A stretch of DNA of 12,001 nt, from NCBI GenBank assembly GCA_045595425.1, contig JAZOAL010000064.1, positions 1-12,001 of the forward strand, read 5' to 3'. Below the pieces are notes generated by a model, which was not told where the DNA came from, made no database searches, and saw only the letters and a list, made by a program, of their open reading frames with translations. Shown here in pieces: positions 6,675 to 12,001 of this stretch. A program made the translations under genes and the position numbers. The DNA is from SIG710 sp045595425 (lineage in GTDB: Bacteria > Bacillota > Clostridia > Oscillospirales > CAG-272). The first letter of the stretch is position 1. The number at the start of each line of letters is the position of its first letter.

Positions 6675-8478
6675 AAATCTTCTTATAAAGCGGGCCGTAT
6701 GTAGCGCAAGCGCGGTAGTCCTGACCTTCCTTATCCATGCCGAAGGCATTCCAAGCGGCAGGGCGGAATATCTTTTCCTGTGGAACATTGTGCATACAAA
6801 CGGGAATTCTGAGCATAGAGCACATTGTGATCAGATCCGCACCGATATGACCGTAGCTGATAGCACCGTGATTTGCGCCCCAGTTGTTCATAACATCATA
6901 TGCGGTCTTGAAGGGACTTCCCTCCTTACCGTCACAGCGAGGTGCGAACCATGTGCAGGGCCATGTGGGATTGGTGCGCTCCATCAGCGTATCAGTGACC
7001 TCATCGGGAAGGTTAACAGTCCATCCCTCTGCTATCTGCATGACAGGTCCGAGACCTGCAACAAGATTAAGACGGATCATTGTAACGGGCATTTCCGCTC
7101 TTGTTACAAAATGGCTGGAGAATCCGCCACCGCGGAAGTTATCAAAGCCTGCCTCGCACCAAACTGTTGCATCGGTCATCTTCTTAATATCCTCATCTGT
7201 AACCTCCCACCACTTCTTCATAACAGCATTGCCGTTTTCATCGCGGCACTCACCGCAAGCGTCAAGACAAGCCGCACCGGAATTGAGCAGATGGATGATA
7301 CCGCCATTTTCCTTCGCCTTACCCTCAAGATCATATCCCGTAACTCGTTTTGTTGCCTCGGGAGACCAGAAGGTGCGGACATCGGCAAAGATCTGCGCAC
7401 GGTTTGTGAGCAGGTTCATAAAGAGCATTCCAAGACCGTTCAGAACGTCGTTTTCAGTAGCGAAAGTCATTGGCTCGCGCGCGCCCTGATAATCGAAGGA
7501 GGAGTTGAGCAGAGCCTCGGGATAGTCGCAATTAGGCCAGTGGTCTGTCCACTGTCTCTGACCCTGGAAGCCTGCCGCAATGGCGTTATGACCGACCATT
7601 TCTTCCTCAAAGCCCTCGGGAAGATTGGGATTGCCGCACATAAGATCCTTGATTATGCAGTACATCTTAACGGTGAATTCCCACTGCTCCTTCTTCTTTT
7701 CGGGAGAGAATTTAACAAAATCGGGGTTATCGTCTCTGCCCTCTTTGCAGTGCTCAAGAGTCCAAGCAAGAGCCTTTTCGTATTCTTCCTTGTTATAGAT
7801 ACCCTCTTCCATGCGGCGAAGGATCTCGACCTCATCAACAGATTCAACTCTCATGCCGAGATAGGATTCAATAAATGAAGAATCGATAATAGAGCCGCCG
7901 ATACCCATGCAGATAGAACCGATCTGGAGATAGCTCTTGCCGCGCATGGTTGCAACAGCAATAGCTGTGCGTCCGAAACGGAGAAGCTTTTCCTTAACAT
8001 CCTCGGGAATATCCGTTACCTGATCTCTGTCCTGAACCTCATGACCGTAGATGCCGAAGGCGGGCAGCCCCTTTTGAGCGTGAGAAGCGAGAACTGCCGC
8101 AAGATATACAGCACCGGGACGTTCTGTGCCGTTAAAGCCCCAAACGCCCTTGATGGTATTGGGATCCATATCCATAGTTTCCGAGCCATAGCACCAGCAG
8201 GGGGTTACCGAGAGGGTGATGTCAACGCCCTCTTTCTTGAACTTATCCGCGCAAGCCGCAGCCTCGGGAACTCTGCCGATACTGCTGTCGGCGATAACGA
8301 CCTTAACGGGATCGCCGTTCGAATAGAAAAGATTCTCCTCAAAGAGCTTCTTTGCCGCATTTGCCATAGCCATAACCTGATCTTCAAGGCTTTCTCTGAG
8401 CTTAAGCGGTCCGCGTCTGCCGTCAACTATCGGACGGATTCCGATAACAGGGTAATCGCCAATTATTCTTTTTTTCAT
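6673..8478 (-). CDS. fucI: L-fucose isomerase
   Basis: The 601-residue enzyme converts L-fucose to L-fuculose, and in known members also D-arabinose to D-ribulose, with a Mn2+ ion in the cytoplasm. The length is close to the E. coli enzyme (591). The metal ligands known there (Glu337, Asp361, His528) correspond to Glu342 in FATENDVLNG, Asp366 in IFADVRTFWSP and His537 in GANHGAISYGH. The N-terminal region has VIGIRPIVDGRRGPL and the middle MGIGGSIIDSSF. The ATG at 8478 is chosen because AGGAGG (8485-8490) sits 6 bases upstream; the frame is open further to 8535 but that would include the ribosome site and promoter. It is transcribed alone: no fuculokinase, aldolase or fucosidase is next to it. 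A divergent AraC-type regulator is the neighbour. Confidence 0.95.
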   Translation of the reverse strand: MKKRIIGDYPVIGIRPIVDGRRGPLKLRESLEDQVMAMANAAKKLFEENLFYSNGDPVKVVIADSSIGRVPEAAACADKFKKEGVDITLSVTPCWCYGSETMDMDPNTIKGVWGFNGTERPGAVYLAAVLASHAQKGLPAFGIYGHEVQDRDQVTDIPEDVKEKLLRFGRTAIAVATMRGKSYLQIGSICMGIGGSIIDSSFIESYLGMRVESVDEVEILRRMEEGIYNKEEYEKALAWTLEHCKEGRDDNPDFVKFSPEKKKEQWEFTVKMYCIIKDLMCGNPNLPEGFEEEMVGHNAIAAGFQGQRQWTDHWPNCDYPEALLNSSFDYQGAREPMTFATENDVLNGLGMLFMNLLTNRAQIFADVRTFWSPEATKRVTGYDLEGKAKENGGIIHLLNSGAACLDACGECRDENGNAVMKKWWEVTDEDIKKMTDATVWCEAGFDNFRGGGFSSHFVTRAEMPVTMIRLNLVAGLGPVMQIAEGWTVNLPDEVTDTLMERTNPTWPCTWFAPRCDGKEGSPFKTAYDVMNNWGANHGAISYGHIGADLITMCSMLRIPVCMHNVPQEKIFRPAAWNAFGMDKEGQDYRACATYGPLYKKI

Positions 8479-8498
8479 TATTTTCCTCCTGATCATTG

Positions 8499-8618
8499 TG
8501 CAAAGCACTAAAATTTCAATTATATTATACAACACATATTATGCAAAGTGTTATTAAAATAGTGCGAACACATTGTAATATTTTCACTTTTTTCCGAAAA
8601 AACATTGATTTTTGCAAA
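8499..8618. promoter_or_regulatory. fucI-araC divergent control region with repeated TGCAAA sites
   Basis: The same-strand hexamer TGCAAA occurs at 8499-8504, 8542-8547 and 8613-8618; the first two extend to TGCAAAG and are 43 bases apart, about four helical turns. GCACTA (8505-8510) also faces its reverse complement TAGTGC (8560-8565). The fucI -10 box is TATAAT on the minus strand (8524-8529) with no good -35 box at 16-18 bases, as expected for an activator-dependent promoter. The repeats are candidate half-sites for the adjacent AraC-type protein. This is inference from arrangement. Confidence 0.4.
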
Positions 8619-8633
8619 CTTTCAATGTACAAT
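8605..8633 (+). promoter_or_regulatory. Promoter of the AraC-family gene
   Basis: TTGATT (8605-8610), a 17-base spacer and TACAAT (8628-8633) form a good sigma-A-type promoter. Transcription would begin near 8640, which puts the TTG at 8612 upstream of the mRNA. One TGCAAA site lies in the spacer, where a bound protein could repress. Confidence 0.6.
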
Positions 8634-9523
8634 ATTCTCAAATACAGCAGAAAGGACGGTGGTATGCCATAAATCTTCGAGATTTTGAAAGGATCAAACA
8701 CGGAAGTCCGGATTTCCCCGTGGTTCTCTATCATGTTAACAGCGATTTTCCCAGATACCGCATGATGTGCCATTGGCATGTGGAATATGAGCTCATCAGA
8801 GTTCTGTCGGGAAAGCTTAATTTGCGCATAGATGAAAAAGATTTCAAGCTGAACGCAGGGGAATCGATAATGGTTCATGGCGGAACACTCCATAGCGGAG
8901 AGCCCGAAAACTGCGTATATGAATGTTCTGTTTTCAGCATAAATCCTCTTGTGCAGCTTCCCGGCTGCAGAGAACAGCTTGCACCGATCCTTGCCGCCGA
9001 TACGAAGCTCAGTCAGATATACTCAAAGGATGATATAGAGATTAGTTCTGCGGTGAATGACTATTTTACCGTTTTGAAAAATGAAAATACAGGATATAAG
9101 CTTGCAGCAATCGCAGGGCTTTATCGCATTTTTTCGATAATTATCGATAGGGAAATGTATTCAAAGCCTGAAACAGCTAAACCTACCATCGAAAGCCGAT
9201 ATCTGAGCCGCTTTAAGAATGTCCTTACATGGATGGAGGAGCACTACATGGAAAACGTGACCCTCAATGAGCTTGCCGACCTTGCGGGTTTTTCTCCCAA
9301 ATATTTTTGCCGCTTATTCAGCAAAATGACAGGACGTTCCCCCATTGATTATCTCAACTGCTACCGCATCGACAGGGCAAGCGAAATGCTTCTCAGTTCA
9401 GAAAAGCCGATAATAGACATTGCCGCAGAATGTGGTTTTTATGACCTGAGTTATTTTGTGAAGGTGTTTAAAAAATACAAAAGCATACCGCCCGGACAGT
9501 ACAGAAAACGAGTCGGAGAATAA
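8612..9523 (+). CDS. AraC-family transcriptional regulator with N-terminal cupin domain; start unresolved
   Basis: The C-terminal quarter is a complete AraC/XylS DNA-binding domain with two helix-turn-helix units (LNELADLAGFSPKYFCRLF, then IIDIAAECGFYDLSYFVKVF) ending in the usual PGQYRK. The N-terminal half holds a cupin-like sensor (HWHVEYELIRVLSGKLNL, then NAGESIMVHGGTLHS) that would bind a sugar ligand. The gene diverges from fucI and is probably its regulator. The start is a problem: TTG at 8612 lies inside the likely promoter and has no ribosome site, while AAAGGA at 8651 leads to ATG at 8664, which is out of frame and stops after two codons. Protein-like sequence begins near 8669, where the codon is ATA. 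I list the outermost legal start; the real one may be ATA, or one base may be missing. Confidence 0.88.
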   Translation: MQTFNVQYSQIQQKGRWYAINLRDFERIKHGSPDFPVVLYHVNSDFPRYRMMCHWHVEYELIRVLSGKLNLRIDEKDFKLNAGESIMVHGGTLHSGEPENCVYECSVFSINPLVQLPGCREQLAPILAADTKLSQIYSKDDIEISSAVNDYFTVLKNENTGYKLAAIAGLYRIFSIIIDREMYSKPETAKPTIESRYLSRFKNVLTWMEEHYMENVTLNELADLAGFSPKYFCRLFSKMTGRSPIDYLNCYRIDRASEMLLSSEKPIIDIAAECGFYDLSYFVKVFKKYKSIPPGQYRKRVGE

Positions 9524-9524
9524 A

Positions 9525-9555
9525 AAACGGCTGCATATCATTTATGCAGCCGTTT
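9525..9555. terminator. Bidirectional terminator between the AraC gene and prmA
   Basis: Positions 9525-9537 and 9543-9555 form a perfect 13-bp stem with a 5-base loop. On the plus strand a T-rich tail follows; on the minus strand the stem runs into T6 followed by TATT. It serves both convergent genes and lies within a few bases of both stop codons. Confidence 0.88.
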
Positions 9556-9559
9556 CATT

Positions 9560-10483
9560 TTATTTTTTCACAACGATCGCGCACCAACCGTTATCCTCAA
9601 GGATCTCAACAAGGGGCAGCTTGTTTGCAAGAAGCACATCAAGAACTTCATCCTTGCGCTCGGAGATTATTCCGGAGGCAATAAGAGTTGCACCGTCCTT
9701 CATATAGCTTCCGATATCGGGAGCAAGACGAATGATAATATCCGCAACGATATTCGCAGTGACGATATCATACCGTCCGCCCTCAAGAGATACCTGCTTA
9801 AGAAGGTCGGATACCTCGCAAATTATGTTATTCTGTCCGCTTTCGGCAATGTTATCTCTGGCAACGCGGACTGCAACGGGGTCAATATCATATGCCGCGC
9901 ACTCGGAGGCACCCAGCTTTGATGCGCAGATGGCGAGAATACCGCTTCCGGTTCCCACATCGAGCATCCGATCGCCCTTGTTTACATATTTTTCGAGAAG
10001 CTCTATAACAAGGCGCGTTGTTTCATGCGTTCCCGTTCCAAATGCCATTCCGGGATCCATGCGCACAACGATATCATCAGGCAGAGGCTCAAAACGCTCC
10101 CAAGCAGGAACTATCACCATATGCTCTCCGATCCTGATTGGCTTGTAATATGCCTTCCATGCGTTTGCCCAGTCATCCTCATTTACGCCGATAAGCTCAA
10201 ATTTCGCGTCGATCCCTTCGGCATCAAAGCGCTCGCGCAAAAATGCCATGGCATCTGTTGGGCTTTTTTCGCAGGGGATAAAAACAGAAATAGAAGCGAT
10301 GGTCTTATCTGCATTCAGCAGACTTTCATCTATAAGATCCCCATAAACGCTTTTTAGGTCAATATCGCTGTAATCCTCGATCATGAGGTTATTATCGATC
10401 ATGCTTATAATTGCTGTGGCGGCATCAAGAAGCTCCAGCTTCACAGTCACGCGGAGCTGTGTCCAATCCTTTGTCTGTTCCAA
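9560..10483 (-). CDS. prmA: Ribosomal protein L11 methyltransferase
   Basis: The 307-residue S-adenosylmethionine-dependent enzyme methylates ribosomal protein L11 on lysines and the N terminus. The N-terminal substrate-recognition part is followed by the family signature DPGMAFGTGTHETT (143-156), the SAM-binding motif I LDVGTGSGILAI (174-185), an acidic residue after the next strand (AYDIDP), and TANIVADII (242-250), equivalent to the NPPY-type catalytic segment. The length is typical. The start codon is TTG at 10483, chosen because AAGGAA lies 7 bases upstream and no in-frame ATG is nearby. It lies downstream of dnaJ on the same strand, as in many Firmicutes, but separated by about 440 bases of repeats. 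Confidence 0.95.
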   Translation of the reverse strand: MEQTKDWTQLRVTVKLELLDAATAIISMIDNNLMIEDYSDIDLKSVYGDLIDESLLNADKTIASISVFIPCEKSPTDAMAFLRERFDAEGIDAKFELIGVNEDDWANAWKAYYKPIRIGEHMVIVPAWERFEPLPDDIVVRMDPGMAFGTGTHETTRLVIELLEKYVNKGDRMLDVGTGSGILAICASKLGASECAAYDIDPVAVRVARDNIAESGQNNIICEVSDLLKQVSLEGGRYDIVTANIVADIIIRLAPDIGSYMKDGATLIASGIISERKDEVLDVLLANKLPLVEILEDNGWCAIVVKK

Positions 10484-10523
10484 AACGTCTTTCCTTTCTA
10501 TTTTTTAAGCAATAATTTTGGAC

Positions 10524-10576
10524 ATGGGGCACCGCCCCATCCCCCGCTAAAGACCTTTTTCGAAAGAGGTCTTTAG
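10524..10576 (-). repeat. Tandem hairpins upstream of prmA
   Basis: ATGGGGC (10524-10530) and GCCCCAT (10534-10540) form a 7-bp hairpin. Next, 10547-10560 pairs with 10563-10576 over 14 bp (one T-G wobble). Neither is followed by a clear U tract on the minus strand, so they are not typical terminators. They lie in the leader or spacer of prmA. GC-rich units of this type tend to recur between genes in clostridial genomes, so a dispersed repeat is likely, although only one copy is present here. The rest of 10484-10631 shows nothing else. Confidence 0.5.
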
Positions 10577-10654
10577 AATCTCAAAAACTTTTAATGAATA
10601 AAGACTTTAAGAATTTTATTCTTTCTCACGTTAAACAATAATTTGTCGGGGCAA

Positions 10655-10700
10655 AGTAACTTACAGCCTATGGGATCCTTCACTGCGTTCAGGATGACAT
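10655..10700 (+). repeat. Internal repeat copy 1
   Basis: This copy runs from AAGTAACTTACAGCCTATGG through GATCCTTCACTGCG to TTCAGGATGACA. It faces copy 2 in inverted orientation, so the 10655-10832 region can fold as a long stem with a large loop. Confidence 0.65.
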
Positions 10701-10778
10701 TTGTAAGTCGTCTGTATATCTTTCTACAGCAAATCTCTTGATTTTTTCATGTAGGAAAAGCTACAAATGAGCACTATC

Positions 10779-10832
10779 TGTCATCCTGAACGAAACGAAG
10801 TGAAGTGAAGAATCTCCTAGGCAGTAAGTAAC
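10779..10832 (-). repeat. Internal repeat copy 2 (inverted)
   Basis: On the minus strand it reads GTTACTTACTGCCTAGGAGA, then TTCTTCACTTCACTTCG, then TTCAGGATGACA. It is longer than copy 1 because the TTCACT core is expanded. Its last seven bases (10826-10832) are shared with the start of copy 3. Confidence 0.65.
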
Positions 10833-10872
10833 TTTATGTCTATGAGATCCTTCGCTTCGCTCGGGATGACCG
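10826..10872 (+). repeat. Internal repeat copy 3
   Basis: It runs AAGTAACTTTATGTCTATGA, then GATCCTTCGCTTCGC, then TCGGGATGACC. It has the same design as copy 1 with several base changes, and forms a head-to-head pair with copy 2. Confidence 0.65.
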
Positions 10873-10926
10873 GTGGAGCACGTTTATTTATCTCTCTACG
10901 GTTCGACAAATTATTATTTATATTTG

Positions 10927-12001
10927 TTACTTAAACAATTCAGAAATTTTCTTAAAGAAGCCTGTTTTTTTGGCATAATTACTCTCCCCGCAGCTTTCGG
11001 CAAAAGTTCGCATATGCTCTTTCTGCTTTTCTGTAAGATTCTTGGGGATTTCAACAACTATGTCAAAATAAAGATCGCCTTTACGCTGTGAATTTATCAT
11101 TGTGATACCCTTTTGCTTAATGCTGAAACGGGTGTTTGGCTGAGTTCCCTCCGGAATCTTGAATTTAACATTGCCCTCAAGGGTTGGAACATCGATCTCC
11201 GCACCGAGAGTTGCCTCAACCACAGTTATCGGAACCTCACAATAAAGGTCATAGCCATCGCGCTCAAAAATATTGTGGGATTTAACATTGATACTCAGAA
11301 TCAAATCTCCGGCAGAACCACCATTGCGGCCGTCGCATCCCTGTCCGCGCAAAGCAATGCGTTCTCCGTCATCTATACCTGCAGGGATAGTGACCTCCAG
11401 CTTTTTTGAGACCTTCACATAGCCCTTGCTGTTGCAGTTTGTACAAGGAGTTTTAATTATCTTACCCGAACCATTACAAGCACTGCAGCTTGTCTGGGTT
11501 TGGAAGGACATGCCTGCCATGCGCTTTGTCACATAAACCTGACCCGAGCCGTGGCACTGCGAGCAATTCTCGGCTCTTGTTCCCTTAGCCGCACCCGAGC
11601 CTTCACATTCCGAGCATTTCTGAATTCTGTTATAGGTGATATCCTTTTTGGTGCCGAAGGCGGCTTCTTCAAAGGAAATGGTTATGTGAACTCCGATATC
11701 ATCACCGCGAATGGGGCTGTTACGCCGTCTGCTTCCGGCGCCGAAGCCTCCGAAGCCTCCGCCGAACATAGAGCTGAAGATATCAGAAATATCTCCGAAA
11801 TCTCCAAAACCGCTGAAGCCTCCGCCGCCAAAGCCGCTCGAAGGATCAAATGCCGCATGACCGAACTGATCGTATCTTGCACGTTTTTCTTTATCGGAAA
11901 GAACCTCGTAAGCTTCGTTTATTTCTTTAAATTTTGCTTCGCAGACTTTATCGTCGGGGTGAAGGTCGGGATGATATTTTTTGGCTGATTTTCTAAAAGC
12001 A
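10927..12001 (-). CDS. dnaJ: Chaperone DnaJ (Hsp40), 5' end outside the window
   Basis: The 357 complete codons in the window encode a type I DnaJ, the co-chaperone that delivers unfolded proteins to DnaK and stimulates its ATPase. Order from the window edge: J-domain from helix II with the essential HPD (KKYHPDLHPDD) and NEAYEVLSD, then ARYDQFGHAAFD; a Gly/Phe-rich linker (GFGGGGFSGFGDFGD to GGGFGGFGAGS); the zinc domain with four CxxC repeats (CSECEGSG, CSQCHGSG, CSACNGSG, CTNCNSKG); and the substrate-binding C-terminal domains ending KKISELFK. About the first 25-30 residues are missing because the window stops. The last zinc repeat ends SKG in place of GxG, a mild change. No clear terminator follows; a MITE-like element starts 6 bp after the stop codon. 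dnaK is expected upstream, beyond 12001. Confidence 0.96.
   Translation of the reverse strand, partial: AFRKSAKKYHPDLHPDDKVCEAKFKEINEAYEVLSDKEKRARYDQFGHAAFDPSSGFGGGGFSGFGDFGDISDIFSSMFGGGFGGFGAGSRRRNSPIRGDDIGVHITISFEEAAFGTKKDITYNRIQKCSECEGSGAAKGTRAENCSQCHGSGQVYVTKRMAGMSFQTQTSCSACNGSGKIIKTPCTNCNSKGYVKVSKKLEVTIPAGIDDGERIALRGQGCDGRNGGSAGDLILSINVKSHNIFERDGYDLYCEVPITVVEATLGAEIDVPTLEGNVKFKIPEGTQPNTRFSIKQKGITMINSQRKGDLYFDIVVEIPKNLTEKQKEHMRTFAESCGESNYAKKTGFFKKISELFK

Larger units (their letters stand above)
10632..10920. mobile_element. MITE-like element (289 bp) between dnaJ and prmA
   Basis: The ends TAAACAATAATTTGTCG (10632-10648) and CGACAAATTATTATTTA (10904-10920) are inverted repeats matching at 16 of 17 positions. 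Both begin with TA on the outside, which would fit a TA target duplication as made by IS630/mariner-type transposases. Inside are three related copies of a unit (10655-10700 plus, 10779-10832 minus, 10826-10872 plus) with the core GATCCTTC...GGATGAC. There is no coding sequence of transposase type, so movement would depend on an enzyme elsewhere. The right end lies 6 bp past the dnaJ stop codon. Element status is inferred from structure. Confidence 0.55.

Noticed and set aside
6601..7878. Long plus-strand open frame antisense to fucI
   Set aside because: It is opposite a well-supported fucI gene, begins inside the terminator region, has no ribosome site, and its protein shows no recognisable domain; it reflects codon bias of fucI.
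8479..8535. N-terminal extension of FucI to 8535
   Set aside because: It would translate the AGGAGG ribosome site and overlap the -10 box; family members begin at the ATG at 8478.
10524..10576. Terminator of the dnaJ transcript
   Set aside because: The hairpins are close to prmA, about 350 bases after dnaJ, and neither is followed by a U tract on the minus strand.
10655..10872. CRISPR array
   Set aside because: The three repeat copies alternate in orientation, differ in length, and have irregular spacing with two of them overlapping; no cas gene is present.
11500..11988. Plus-strand open frame antisense to dnaJ
   Set aside because: It lies opposite the DnaJ zinc domain, Gly-rich linker and J-domain, and its Ala/Glu-rich part is the complement of the Gly/Phe linker.

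Overview
The window looks like chromosomal DNA from a low-to-mid GC Gram-positive anaerobe, most likely a gut-type member of the Clostridia (Oscillospiraceae/Ruminococcaceae-like). Supporting signs are a large SRP RNA with an Alu domain directly upstream of dnaX-ybaB-recR (the same order as scr-dnaX-yaaK-recR in Bacillus subtilis), a dnaJ-prmA neighbourhood typical of Firmicutes heat-shock loci, purine-rich Shine-Dalgarno sites, and sigma-A-like promoters. The lineage is inference; no marker for a genus is present. The window starts on a run of 19 G, probably a contig end, and stops inside the J-domain of dnaJ.

Layout. 1-172: G run and an imperfect inverted repeat, no gene. 208-299 (-): tRNA-Ser(GGA) with encoded CCA, its own strong promoter and a terminator. 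449-2449 (-): divergent type IIA topoisomerase B subunit (ParE/GyrB-like) without an adjacent A subunit. 2450-2996: divergent promoters, then SRP RNA (+). 2997-5556 (+): dnaX, ybaB, recR as a tight unit ending in a hairpin terminator. 5695-6591 (+): AEC-family permease. 6673-8478 (-): L-fucose isomerase, sharing a bidirectional terminator with the permease. 8612-9523 (+): AraC-family regulator, divergent from fucI and probably its regulator. 9560-10483 (-): prmA. 10484-10926: gene-free, repeat-rich. 10927-12001 (-): dnaJ, 5' end outside the window.

How it works together. Most of the content is housekeeping: DNA topology, clamp loading, recombination repair, protein targeting, chaperone function and ribosomal protein methylation. 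The accessory part is 5.7-9.5 kb, a carbon-source module with FucI and its presumed AraC regulator, and possibly the permease.

I found no evidence for a new defence, mobile or biosynthetic system. The points most worth a second look are a 289-bp MITE-like element sitting 6 bp beyond the dnaJ stop codon between dnaJ and prmA, the unresolved start (or frameshift) of the AraC gene, and the divergent orphan topoisomerase B subunit.
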